NCBI RefSeq assembly: GCF_023276405.1 | Contig: NZ_JALRMO010000001.1 | Location: 7,479,501 to 7,543,500 of the forward strand | Direction: 5' to 3' | Length of the DNA: 64,000 nt | Origin: Paenibacillus hamazuiensis | GTDB lineage: Bacteria; Bacillota; Bacilli; Paenibacillales; NBRC-103111 | Shown here: positions 7,988 to 17,095 of the stretch, piece by piece | How positions within the stretch are numbered: position 1 is the stretch's first letter | How the letters are laid out: every line of letters begins with the position of its first letter | Program-made: the position numbers and the translations under genes | The notes under the pieces: model-generated | What the model was told of the DNA's origin: nothing | Database searches by the model: none | What the model saw: the letters and a program-made list of their open reading frames with translations, nothing else

Positions 7988-9208
7988 ATGGATGGTATGA
8001 TCCTTATCGGTAATCCCGATAACCGGCGTACCGCCGGCTTGCAGCGGGCGCGGGCGAAGCTCGGGCTTTCGCCTGCGGTCGTTGTTCCGTATTTGGAGCT
8101 GCTGGAGGGACGGACATCGCTGACTGAAGCGGCAAACCGGTTAGAAAAGAGCTCAAGCCATGCCTGCGCCCCGTCGCAGCTGAGGCTCGATGCGCCGGGC
8201 GAGAATTTCGCCGTGGAACGGGCGCTCCTCGCGCTCGGGGCGCCGGACGCTGCTCAGGATGCATCCGCCGACCGTCTTCTGCCCTTCGCTTTCCGAAGCG
8301 ATCCGAACCCGCTTACCGTAAAAATGTGCAGCGATCTGCGCGAGCAGCGGGGCAGGCTTTATCATCCCTCGCAATGGTTTCGGGGATTCGGCCGTCTGCT
8401 CGCACGTCTGGAAAGCGAAGCGGCCGGGCTGTGGCCCGGCGCAAAATGGCAGAACGCCCCGGCCGATATTATCGGAATGTTCGATAAGCGGCACACGCAC
8501 CAAACGCTGACGGCGGCAGGCGTTCCCGTTCCCCGTTTGCTGGCGCCGCCGGCGGAACTCCCCGATTACGAGACGCTTTGCGGGATGATGCTGCGAATGA
8601 GGATGCACCGTGTCTTCGTCAAGCTTGCATCGGGCTCCGGCGCATGCGGAGTGGTCGCTTACCAGGTCAATCCGGCAACGGGTGCGGAATCGGCCGTAAC
8701 GTGTCTGGGGGTCGAGCATTTTGTAACGCGTCCTCCGATTTTTTACAATGCCAAAAAGCTGTTCCGCTACACGGATAGACGCGAGATTCGCGTTATGATC
8801 AATTGGCTGCTGGGACATGGCGCGCATGTAGAGCAGTGGATCGCCAAAGCTTCGTACGGGGAGCGAACGTTTGACATTCGGCAATTGGTTGTAGACGGTG
8901 CTGCCTGTCATACCGTTGCCCGCGTCAGCCGATCTCCAATCACCAATCTGCATCTCGGAAGCACGCGAATGAATCCGGAAGATTTGAAATTGTCTCCCTC
9001 CGTTCTGGATGCGGTGAAAAAAAGCGCCGCCGCCGCTGCAGCCTCTTTCCCGGATTCCCGGGTGGCCGGCGTCGACGTTCTGATCGGCAGCGGGAACGCC
9101 AAGCCTTATGTGCTGGATATAAATCCGTTCGGCGATCTGCTGTATCACGTTATGCATCAAGGTATGGATCCCTATGAGTGGGAAGTTAGACAGCTTCAGC
9201 GGCTATAG
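7988..9208 (+). CDS. STM4014-family ATP-grasp-like protein
   Basis: A 406-residue protein starting one base after the upstream stop; an alternative start is ATG 7997 (MILIGNPDNRRTAG). The second half looks like an ATP-grasp domain: FDKRHTHQTLTAAGVPVPRLL, the nucleotide-binding strand RVFVKLASGSGACGVVAYQ, and a metal-binding end GVDVLIGSG...YVLDINPFGDLLYHV. ATP-grasp enzymes ligate a carboxylate to an amine or thiol through an acyl phosphate; the substrate is unknown. Together with the LRR and hydrolase genes it matches the STM4013-4015 cluster, which elsewhere also includes two radical-SAM proteins that are missing here. Confidence 0.82.
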   Translation: MDGMILIGNPDNRRTAGLQRARAKLGLSPAVVVPYLELLEGRTSLTEAANRLEKSSSHACAPSQLRLDAPGENFAVERALLALGAPDAAQDASADRLLPFAFRSDPNPLTVKMCSDLREQRGRLYHPSQWFRGFGRLLARLESEAAGLWPGAKWQNAPADIIGMFDKRHTHQTLTAAGVPVPRLLAPPAELPDYETLCGMMLRMRMHRVFVKLASGSGACGVVAYQVNPATGAESAVTCLGVEHFVTRPPIFYNAKKLFRYTDRREIRVMINWLLGHGAHVEQWIAKASYGERTFDIRQLVVDGAACHTVARVSRSPITNLHLGSTRMNPEDLKLSPSVLDAVKKSAAAAAASFPDSRVAGVDVLIGSGNAKPYVLDINPFGDLLYHVMHQGMDPYEWEVRQLQRL

Positions 9209-9225
9209 AAAAGGTGGGAACTTAC

Positions 9226-9756
9226 TTGCCGGATATGAATCAAATCATCGGCAGCCATGATCTGCTTATGATTACGCTGGACACTCTGCGATACGACGCG
9301 GCCGTCCTGGAGGAAGCGAATTGCCCGAATCTGTGCGGCGGAGGGCACTGGGAGAAGCGGCATACGCCCGGAAGTTTTACATACGCGGCGCATCATGCTT
9401 TTTTCGGGGGCTTTCTGCCGACGCCGGCGACAACGAATAAAGCGGAGCATGTCCGCTTGTTTCATTCCAAACATACAGGTTTAAAAACGCATCCGCACAC
9501 GTGGCTTTTCGATGCGCCGGATTTGGTGTCGGGCCTGCAGGCCGAAGGATATCGGACGATTTGTATCGGCGGTGTCATCTTTTTCACTAAAAAGGTGCCT
9601 CTGGCCCGCGTACTCCCGGGTTATTTTCAGGAAAGCTACTGGCGCATGAATTTCGGCGTAACCAATCCCCGATCGACGGAGCATCAGGTCAATCATATTT
9701 TGAAGCTGCTGGAGCGGGTCGATCCGCAGCAGAAGCCCGGGTTCGACAGTCGGTAG
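9226..9756 (+). pseudogene. STM4013-family sulfatase-like hydrolase, truncated by an insertion sequence
   Basis: Translation probably starts at TTG 9226 (after AAGGTGGG). The N-terminal half is preserved: HDLLMITLDTLRYDAA, the metal-binding start of an alkaline-phosphatase/sulfatase superfamily fold, then RHTPGSFTYAAHHAFFGGFLPT and GYRTICIGGVIFFTKK. The native frame breaks off at about codon 171 (DPQQKPG), where the IS1634-type element begins; the last residues (FDSR) and the stop come from the element. The C-terminal half with the remaining metal ligands is not recognisable after the element, so the gene is inactive or truncated and the cluster is incomplete. Confidence 0.85.
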
Positions 9757-11683
9757 ATGCACAATCCGTCTCAAACCCAAGCGGGACAAGGGATGCGGCA
9801 GTTGTGGATAACTACGTGTGGTGCCTACATCTTTTGGGGGTCAAGAGAGCGAAATATCCCATATTTGCTGGGGTTCTGCGATTTGCAAGGCCGAAACAAT
9901 TGCCCGATGTTCGTCCGTTAATTCCGTCCGTTGCCGCAGCTTTCCACCATCCAAACGGTACTCAACCAGATGCAGCGTCTGCATGAGCGAACGAATCTCG
10001 CGCCACGTTTGACCGGTTTGGTTTTCTGCAATCCGGATGAGCATCAAGGCCAGCCAGCAAAGCAGGACATGTGCGCGAATCCGTTCTTCTTTCCGGTGGT
10101 AGACCGGCCGCAGTTCCAGCGATTGCTTGAGTGTCCGAAACGCTGCTTCCACCTGAAGCAATTGCTTGTACCCGAGTGCCACGTCTTCCGTGGACAAGGT
10201 GTCGTCAGAGGTGCGCAGCAAGTATTTGCCGTCCAGATGCTCCATCGCTTTGACGGCGGCCAGATCGATACGCAGATTGCCGCGCTTGTCGGTCTTGAGA
10301 TACCGTTTGTACGTCGGATGGCTGTGTAGACGGCAGTGTGCCCCGGTATGCGCTTCGCCGTCCAGTTCCTTCAACCGGGCAAGCTCCGTGCGCAGCTGCT
10401 CCAGATGCGCTTCGCGCCGGGCGGCATCCCGCTTTGCTTCTTCCGGATTGCGAACGAGCACGTATCGCTTGCGCGCTTCGCCATCCCCCACGACGATCTC
10501 CTTGACCTCCAGGTTGTCTCGGATCGTTTTGAAACGTCCCGGATGCGCGAGTGCCGCTTCGACGGTCGGCTTGCCCGACGTCATCTTCTCCCCGGCAATG
10601 TAGTGGCCGCCGCTCTGTTGCAGTACGCGCAGATTGTCTTCGGAGGAGAAACCGCGGTCGACGACGGTAATCACACGCCCGAGTTTCCACCCGATCAGAT
10701 CCTTTTTCACCTGCGGCACAACGTTCATATCCGACGTATTGCCCGGCCACACCCAACAACGAATCGGGATGCCCTCACGCGTGACAGCAAAACCGATGAC
10801 CACCTGCGGAAGGTCGGGGCGATGGTCTTTCGAATAACCGGTTTTGCGAAAATCGTCTTCGTCGTCCTCTTCCGTCTCAAAATACGTGGAGGTCGTGTCG
10901 AAGAACAGCAGATCGACTTCCAGATTCAGCAAATCCGCTACCGTATGGAACACTTCACGCTGGATGCTTTCTTCCGACGTGAGCAGAAAATCCATTGCCC
11001 GGTAGCCATGCTGCACGTCAAACGCCGGAAGGTCCGGGATGACCACTTCACGATCCACCCAATCTTCAATCGCCAGCTTGCTGCTTGGTGCCAGCGCCCG
11101 ATTGGCCACCATGGCAAAGATGGCGCGTTCAACCGGCATGCGGTATTCCCGGTCGGCAAGTCGTCGTGTAATCGCTTCGCCGATACCAAGCTTCTTCCAA
11201 AGTTGATCGAGCAGCCATACGCCGCCCAGCGAACGACTGCTAAGGAGCGTAACCGAAGCGGGTTGCGCTGAAGATGGAGAGGGCGCTTGCGGCTCGCCAA
11301 TAAAACGGTGGATGCTGGCGGCAAGACGTTTCAAGCCCTCCATGTCCAGTTCGTCAGCGCGGCCGAAATGGTACAGGACTTTCGCTTGTGGAGTTCCGGT
11401 CACAGGATTTCGCTCATTATGGGCGAGCTGTACGTAACGGGTGATCGAACCGTTTTTATTTTTACGAGAGATTGTTCGTATATACATATCTACAGGATAT
11501 AATATATACTACAAGAAATGCAACAAAAATATCTAATTATCCACAAAAATTTAGTGCCTACAGTTTTTTGGATTTTTTCGCGTCGTAGTGCCTGTGGAAA
11601 AGTCCGAAAAGCCGCGTCAAATCTGGATTTCAGTTGTCCACAGCACCCAAAAGGGTGCCTACTTTTCGAGGGTTACTGTCGAA
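9742..11683. mobile_element. IS1634-family insertion sequence
   Basis: About 1.94 kb. The ends are inverted: TTCGACAGT at 9742-9750 and ACTGTCGAA at 11675-11683. Both are flanked by CCCGGG (9736-9741 and 11684-11689), which is either a 6-bp target duplication or, being palindromic, part of 15-bp terminal repeats. Subterminal segments with GTGGATAACT/GTTGTCCAC occur at both ends. It carries one minus-strand transposase and interrupts the STM4013-like gene. Confidence 0.8.
9841..11487 (-). CDS. IS1634-family transposase
   Basis: A 548-residue protein of the large IS4-superfamily branch. A nearby-N-terminal region (HNERNPVTGTPQAKVLYHFGRADELD) is typical of IS1634 transposases. DDE core: VDLLFFDTTSTYFE (first D), VITVVDRGFSSEDNLRVL (second D) and LGYKQLLQVEAAFRTLKQSLELRPVYHRKEERIRAHVLLCWLAL, which includes the Y-(2)-R-(3)-E-(6)-K-like signature region with E. 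The frame is full-length and intact, so the element may be mobile. Confidence 0.92.
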   Translation of the reverse strand: MYIRTISRKNKNGSITRYVQLAHNERNPVTGTPQAKVLYHFGRADELDMEGLKRLAASIHRFIGEPQAPSPSSAQPASVTLLSSRSLGGVWLLDQLWKKLGIGEAITRRLADREYRMPVERAIFAMVANRALAPSSKLAIEDWVDREVVIPDLPAFDVQHGYRAMDFLLTSEESIQREVFHTVADLLNLEVDLLFFDTTSTYFETEEDDEDDFRKTGYSKDHRPDLPQVVIGFAVTREGIPIRCWVWPGNTSDMNVVPQVKKDLIGWKLGRVITVVDRGFSSEDNLRVLQQSGGHYIAGEKMTSGKPTVEAALAHPGRFKTIRDNLEVKEIVVGDGEARKRYVLVRNPEEAKRDAARREAHLEQLRTELARLKELDGEAHTGAHCRLHSHPTYKRYLKTDKRGNLRIDLAAVKAMEHLDGKYLLRTSDDTLSTEDVALGYKQLLQVEAAFRTLKQSLELRPVYHRKEERIRAHVLLCWLALMLIRIAENQTGQTWREIRSLMQTLHLVEYRLDGGKLRQRTELTDEHRAIVSALQIAEPQQIWDISLS

Positions 11684-11689
11684 CCCGGG

Positions 11690-12113
11690 TGCTGTTGAGT
11701 CAATTAATGCATATCATGCCGGGACTCAGCACCTCCTCAATAAGAGCCCATGCTATTCGCCAGTGTAGATGAAAAATTGGAGGAATAGGTTTATCACTGT
11801 CGAATTGATTATTAGGTTTGAAGTCTTATTCAATTTTAAAATTGATGAAATAAAATATAAAAAAATGTGTTACTGAAAGAAGTTGCTGAGGACTTCGATT
11901 TGGGCATTGTGTATTGGAAATGGAAAAATTTAAATAAAATATTGTGGCGGCCCCTACAGACATTGGATTCTAAAAGCAGCGTGTAAAATTATCGATATTA
12001 TGGTGCTTTATTTGTTAAAAATTCACGCTGTGCATTGGGTTGACCCTACCGAAACAGCGTGGAGAAGAGAATTAATTTTTAACTAATTAAGCTTTTTTTG
12101 AGGAGGATAAGTT
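11690..12113. other. AT-rich leader between the insertion sequence and the STAND gene
   Basis: About 420 bases with no convincing gene. Base composition drops sharply at about 11780. A separated inverted repeat (CAGCGTG near 11980 and CACGCTG near 12030) and AGGAGGATAAGTT directly before the start at 12114 are the only structures seen. I could not recognise the missing half of the STM4013-like gene here. Confidence 0.5.
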
Positions 12114-15100
12114 ATGCCAAATGAATTAGGGGGAAGAGCAGATAAAAGTGGAAATAGATTTGAAATTAGATGGACGATATATCAGATTCTCGAAGTATTG
12201 GACGAGAGACTGGATTATATTATATTAGAAGCCCTTGGAGATGACGAGCGGGGAGTTGATATCTGGATTGGTAAAAAGAATGGTTTCAGGGAAGCTCAGC
12301 AATGTAAAGGGAGAAATGCAAGTAAGGAGTACTGGGATTACGGTGCAGCGAATGCAAGAAGAATCTTTACAAATTGGAAGTTTCAATTAGAGAGGGATGA
12401 GTCAAACACAGTTGCATTAGTGTCACCGTTAGCTTTTACACTATTAGAAGATCTAATTACAAGAGCAAAGAATACTAGTAACATTCCTCAAGATTTTTAT
12501 CATAATCAAATACTTAATGCTAGCAGGGAACTTAAAGATTTTTTTAGAAATTTTTGTAAATCAATGGATATAAAACCCGAGGAAGATGCAGATCTAATAA
12601 AATGCATTTCTATTTTGAAGAAGATATCATATCGTCAGATTCCAGATAGCGAATTGAAAGAATTAATCTTATCAAAAATAAATTTTCTGTTGCTTGGCGA
12701 TGAAGAAGACATATATGAAACATTGGTTACTTGGGTTATAGACGGAGATATCTTAGGTAAACATATTACCCAATCCGTCGTGCATCAGTTACTTAGTAAA
12801 AAAGAGATTACACTAAAAAATCTTGCTACTGATAGGCGTATTGTTCCTAGATTGGAAGAGTTGAATCGAGAATATAGATCCGTGTTTATTCCAGTAAATA
12901 ATGAACTGATTGATAGAAAGGAATTTTCCTTATGTAGAAAAGTAATTAGTTTAGGAGAGTCCCTGATAATACACGGGAAAGCTGGAAGAGGGAAAAGTGG
13001 TTGTACAGAGGATATTATTAACTATTGTCGAGAAAGTGCCATACCATATATAGCGATCAAATTAGATAAGCGAATTCCGAGTGGAACAGCACATAAATGG
13101 GGGGAAGATTTAGGTCTGCCCTCTTCTATAGTTCATTGTATCCACAGTGTGTCTAAAGCTGAAAATGCTGTAATTATTTTGGATCAATTAGATGCTCTAC
13201 GCTGGACTCAAGCACATTCAAGGGATGCTTTATTGGTATGTACTCAAATTATAGATCAAGTAGAGAGAGTGAATCTGGAAAGGGAATATAAGATATCAGT
13301 GGTTTTTGTATGTAGAACGTATGATTTGGAAAATGATAATAATATTAAATCCTTGTTTAAAAATACTGATAAGAAACGAACGGTTGTACATTGGAATAAG
13401 ATTCAAGTTAATGAATTGAATGACGAGACTGTGAGAATTATTATTGGGAACCGTTATGAAGGCTTAACTGGAAAATTGAAGGAAATATTGCGAATTCCAA
13501 GTAATTTATACATTTGGAAACATTTAGACGCCAATAAAGAATATAATGAATGTTCGACTGCAAATCATCTGGTTTCAGAATGGTGGAGACAATTAGAAAG
13601 AAAATGTTTTGAATTCGGACTGAGCGAGGGAGATCTGAATCGAACTAAGGAGATAATTATTAGTTATTTTGATAAATTAGGTCGAGTATCTATTCCATTG
13701 AATTTATTAAGTGTCAACAGATCGAGCCTAGAATTTTTATCTTCAAATGGTTTCCTTGTAATACAAGGAAATAGAATCTCATTTGCTCATCAATCGATAT
13801 TAGATTGCTTTATAGCCGAAATGATGTTGAAACAATATTATGAAACCGGAAATATATTAGAAGTTATTGGAGATAAGGAAAAGCAAACGCCCGGAAGAAG
13901 ATACCAAGTTCAGATGCTGTTACAGAATTTAATTGAGTTTGATAGCGTGGATTTTCTTAATGTAGGTCAAAAAATGCTGGTATCTGAGCAGATTAGATAT
14001 TGTGTGAAGTTTGTCTTTTTCGAATTATTAAATCAATTGGAAGATTTGGACGAGAATATACAGAACTACATAATTGAATGTTGTGAAGATGAGACTTATG
14101 GTTCTCATATAATCAATAATGTTATATATTCTAAACCACAATATATTAAATTGCTCAGGGACCGCGGCGTTTTAGATAAATGGTTTGAAAGTACGGAGAA
14201 GAAAGCTATCGTATTTAATCTGATTTTCAGTATATCTTCAAAGTTTGAAATAAAAGATGTTGCATTTATAGAAAAGTATGCACTTCAATCGCAAGAAGAT
14301 GATAATAATTTTTCGCGGTGTTTTCTACATGATATCAATCAAGATACCGATGAGATGTTTGAATTGCGAATGAAATTTTATCATCTGTATCCTCAAATGG
14401 CTGACAACTATCTTGATTTTAAGGAAATGCTTAAAAAATGTGAAATGAGAACAATGCGAGTGTTTGCGTTTTTATTGGAAAATAAGCTTAACAAACATTC
14501 TAGATCTATTTATAGATATGAAGAGGAATTTTTGCAAGAAGATTCAGAGATATTAATTAAAAATGGTATTGAAGTTATCAATTTATTACTACCGTACATT
14601 CCAACTGAAAAAGACGAAATGTTGCCTTATGGTGATTGGTCTGGAAGATATGTGCACAAAAGAGGTCTTGAAAGGACATGCATTCAAATTATCAAAAAGG
14701 CGAATGCAGCCGTAATTGCCTTACATCCAGAAATGTTTTGGGAACGATATAGAGAATATATGGGGACAGGCAATGATTTGTATAACGAGATTATACTAGA
14801 TGCAATGTGTAAATTGCCAACTTCATTTAGTGATGCTATTGTTGAATATTTATGTAGTGATTTAAACAATACCATATTTGAAAAAACAAGTGGTAATGGC
14901 GATGAATTGTTACTTGCCAAACAAGTGTTAGCTAGACATTCCGAACATTGTGGCCCAGCTATTTTTGATGTACTAGAAAAAACGGTTATTGGTTACGTAT
15001 GTCCACGAGCTAAAGAACGATATCAACATAGAATTGAATTTAACAGAGAAAATAATGGACACATAGTTTATTGGAGTTTTTGGGGAGAGCTACAAAAAGA

Positions 15101-15458
15101 AATTCTAGAAGTGTTGCCATATAATCGCCTTAGTGAAAAGGCCAAAGATTTGGTGCGTGTGTTAAGGCGTAAATTCTCCAACGAACCTAATTTATATAAG
15201 TATTCAAACGGACATGGTGGATTTGTAAGTTCCCCTGTTGCAGGGAAAAAGCTCAGTAATAATAAATGGATAGATATATTGACTAATAACAAACTTAGAA
15301 AAAAAGATGCTTCCCGCTGGAAAGAAGTACCCGGAGGATTTGTAGAAAGTTCGATTGAATCTTTTTCAAGCACTTTTAGTATTGCCGTTTCCGAAGAGCC
15401 AGAAAGAATGATAAAGTTGATGCTTTCGTGTAATGATACGATATTGGATATATATTGA
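12114..15458 (+). CDS. Nuclease-STAND (NACHT) ATPase with helical-repeat C-terminus, Avs-like antiphage candidate (frameshifted at 3' end)
   Basis: 1114 residues, start set by AGGAGGATAAGTT. Residues ~1-120 look like a Cap4/DUF4297-type PD-(D/E)xK nuclease: GGRADKSGNRFE, E39, GVDIWI (D49) and Q63-C-K65 on successive strands. Residues ~250-560 are a STAND NTPase: Walker A GKAGRGKSG (288-296), Walker B VIILDQLDAL (353-362), sensor arginine in VFVCRTYDL, and a winged-helix motif RISFAHQSILDCFIAEMM. The rest is alpha-helical repeat. Avs proteins use such repeats to recognise a phage protein, oligomerise and unleash the nuclease; that role here is inference. The AT-rich composition contrasts with both flanks, indicating transfer. 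The frame ends just where a related frame continues (next entry), so the intact protein was probably ~1520 residues. Confidence 0.8.
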   Translation: MPNELGGRADKSGNRFEIRWTIYQILEVLDERLDYIILEALGDDERGVDIWIGKKNGFREAQQCKGRNASKEYWDYGAANARRIFTNWKFQLERDESNTVALVSPLAFTLLEDLITRAKNTSNIPQDFYHNQILNASRELKDFFRNFCKSMDIKPEEDADLIKCISILKKISYRQIPDSELKELILSKINFLLLGDEEDIYETLVTWVIDGDILGKHITQSVVHQLLSKKEITLKNLATDRRIVPRLEELNREYRSVFIPVNNELIDRKEFSLCRKVISLGESLIIHGKAGRGKSGCTEDIINYCRESAIPYIAIKLDKRIPSGTAHKWGEDLGLPSSIVHCIHSVSKAENAVIILDQLDALRWTQAHSRDALLVCTQIIDQVERVNLEREYKISVVFVCRTYDLENDNNIKSLFKNTDKKRTVVHWNKIQVNELNDETVRIIIGNRYEGLTGKLKEILRIPSNLYIWKHLDANKEYNECSTANHLVSEWWRQLERKCFEFGLSEGDLNRTKEIIISYFDKLGRVSIPLNLLSVNRSSLEFLSSNGFLVIQGNRISFAHQSILDCFIAEMMLKQYYETGNILEVIGDKEKQTPGRRYQVQMLLQNLIEFDSVDFLNVGQKMLVSEQIRYCVKFVFFELLNQLEDLDENIQNYIIECCEDETYGSHIINNVIYSKPQYIKLLRDRGVLDKWFESTEKKAIVFNLIFSISSKFEIKDVAFIEKYALQSQEDDNNFSRCFLHDINQDTDEMFELRMKFYHLYPQMADNYLDFKEMLKKCEMRTMRVFAFLLENKLNKHSRSIYRYEEEFLQEDSEILIKNGIEVINLLLPYIPTEKDEMLPYGDWSGRYVHKRGLERTCIQIIKKANAAVIALHPEMFWERYREYMGTGNDLYNEIILDAMCKLPTSFSDAIVEYLCSDLNNTIFEKTSGNGDELLLAKQVLARHSEHCGPAIFDVLEKTVIGYVCPRAKERYQHRIEFNRENNGHIVYWSFWGELQKEILEVLPYNRLSEKAKDLVRVLRRKFSNEPNLYKYSNGHGGFVSSPVAGKKLSNNKWIDILTNNKLRKKDASRWKEVPGGFVESSIESFSSTFSIAVSEEPERMIKLMLSCNDTILDIY

Positions 15459-16671
15459 TTCGTTATTTAGTGGAGTGGCGTATAGTAAAAATTTGAAGAA
15501 TGTGCCATTAAAACTATTGGAAGCAATGATTTTGAAATTTTCATTTGATTTTACTTCATATAGGGCAAGTTCCATTTGTACGATTATTGAAGATAGCGGG
15601 GAGGCGGGATGGTCACAGGAGATATTGGATATTCTTAAGGCCATTGCGATTAACCACAAAAATCCGGAAATTGGAAAGCCAAATGTGACCAGTAATGAAG
15701 ATAAAGAAATGCGTAGCTTTGATATGTTACAAAGCAATGCCTTAAGTTGTGTAAGAGGCAGAGCTTCCCAAGCAATAGCTCAATTATTATGGAAAGACAG
15801 CGCTCTTTTTGGACAGTTTAAAAATACAATTGAAAAGTTAGCATTAGATGAAAATCCAGCAGTAAAACTAGCAAGCTTATTTGCGTTATGGCCTTCATAT
15901 AATATTGATCGAGATTGGGCATCTGAAAGGATTCTTTATCTATATGAACAGGATTATCGATTAGCAGGATTTCGTGATTCAAAAAATATGTTTTTTTTAT
16001 TGTACCCTCAATATCGTCAACGCGTACTAAAAATTATTAAACAATGCTACGATTCTGAAGATAAGGAACTAATCAAAAGGGGGGCACACTGCTTATCAGA
16101 AATGTTTATTCTGAAAAACGAATTTGTAGATGAAATGACAAATGTTGATACTATGAGCCAATTACAAGCTGAAGAGATTCTATATATGGTCATGTTATAT
16201 TTTAATAAGGAAGAATATAATACATTAGTTAAAAATATTATACGCAAATTTAAAACAAGCACACTAGATTTAGAAATGCCAATTTCAAGATTATTTTATG
16301 ATGATCTAATTAATTTGGAAAGAGATAAGGATTTTTTGATAGAAATAATGGGTTCGGATTTGAGTCGTAGAACGTTGCATGCATTTGTGCACTATCTGGA
16401 AAAGGAATCCAAGTCGGTAATTGAATATAAAGATATAATATTATCTATGAGTCGGCATTTAATCCAGAATGATACTAAGAAATATGAAGGTGTTTGGGGA
16501 ATACAAGATGAAATTTCTAAACTGGTGATTGGATTATACGATGAGACTTCTGGAGATACGAGGCCAGAGTTAAAGTTCATAGCACAAGAGTGTTTGGATA
16601 TCTGGGATTTAATGTTTGAAAAGCAAATTGGACCAGTTAGAAGATTAAGTCAACAGATGATGGAAAGATAG
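15433..16671 (+). CDS. C-terminal helical-repeat part of the STAND protein, displaced into another frame
   Basis: 412 codons of all-helical, HEAT-like sequence (e.g. SQAIAQLLWKDSALFG, NPAVKLASLFALWPSYN, KELIKRGAHCLSEMFILKN) with no domain of its own. It overlaps the preceding gene by 26 bases. The frame change falls at (AT)4, 15448-15455: adding one AT gives ...LDIYIDSLFSG... without interruption, joining the two parts. No good ribosome binding site precedes the ATG at 15433, although translational coupling across the overlap is possible. Likely outcomes are a recent 2-bp deletion, a slippage-controlled switch, or a two-subunit arrangement; the first two seem more likely. It would be the sensor/ligand-recognition end in an Avs-type protein. 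Confidence 0.75.
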   Translation: MIRYWIYIDSLFSGVAYSKNLKNVPLKLLEAMILKFSFDFTSYRASSICTIIEDSGEAGWSQEILDILKAIAINHKNPEIGKPNVTSNEDKEMRSFDMLQSNALSCVRGRASQAIAQLLWKDSALFGQFKNTIEKLALDENPAVKLASLFALWPSYNIDRDWASERILYLYEQDYRLAGFRDSKNMFFLLYPQYRQRVLKIIKQCYDSEDKELIKRGAHCLSEMFILKNEFVDEMTNVDTMSQLQAEEILYMVMLYFNKEEYNTLVKNIIRKFKTSTLDLEMPISRLFYDDLINLERDKDFLIEIMGSDLSRRTLHAFVHYLEKESKSVIEYKDIILSMSRHLIQNDTKKYEGVWGIQDEISKLVIGLYDETSGDTRPELKFIAQECLDIWDLMFEKQIGPVRRLSQQMMER

Positions 16672-17095
16672 CGAGAGATTCTTGCCGTATAAATTCGTGA
16701 TAAGAAACTGTAAATTAAGCGAAAGCAGGTAGCGTACCTACTAAAATCTAGATTCTACGCTGCATAAAGTGAAAATAACAGATGCCGCGGCAGAGGGTCG
16801 CTTCCCGCATACGATGCATTGGATTGTTGCCCATTGTTGGCCAGGAAAGGCTAATAGTTGAGGCGGGCAACAAAAAAGAAAAGGGGCACCCAGCCCCTCT
16901 TCACTATTTTCGCCAATACAGCTCCGATTTAATGTCTTTCCTCACTTAATAGTGAACAACACTCCACATCTGTTGAGCTAGTAAATAGGAAGATAGGATA
17001 TTAGGAAAGTTCCCCCTGGTATTGTCATCCATTTACCTGCGGGAAAAGGCAGGGAGCAAAGACAACTAAAAGACGTGAAATTGATCTATCTTTTT
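16672..17095. other. Gap after the STAND gene with a terminator for the ABC operon
   Basis: About 420 bases without a gene; AT-rich sequence ends near 16780. On the minus strand AGGGGC (16898-16893) pairs with GCCCCT (16887-16882) and is followed by TTTCTTTTTT, a terminator that would end the ABC-transporter transcript 200 bases downstream of its last stop codon. No attachment site or flanking repeat was recognised. Confidence 0.6.

Noticed and set aside
8153-9160. 335-codon minus-strand frame
   Set aside because: Antisense to the STM4014-like gene; no domain seen.
11518-11772. 84-codon plus-strand frame spanning the right end of the IS1634-type element
   Set aside because: Starts inside the element and crosses its boundary; neither part resembles the missing half of the STM4013 gene.
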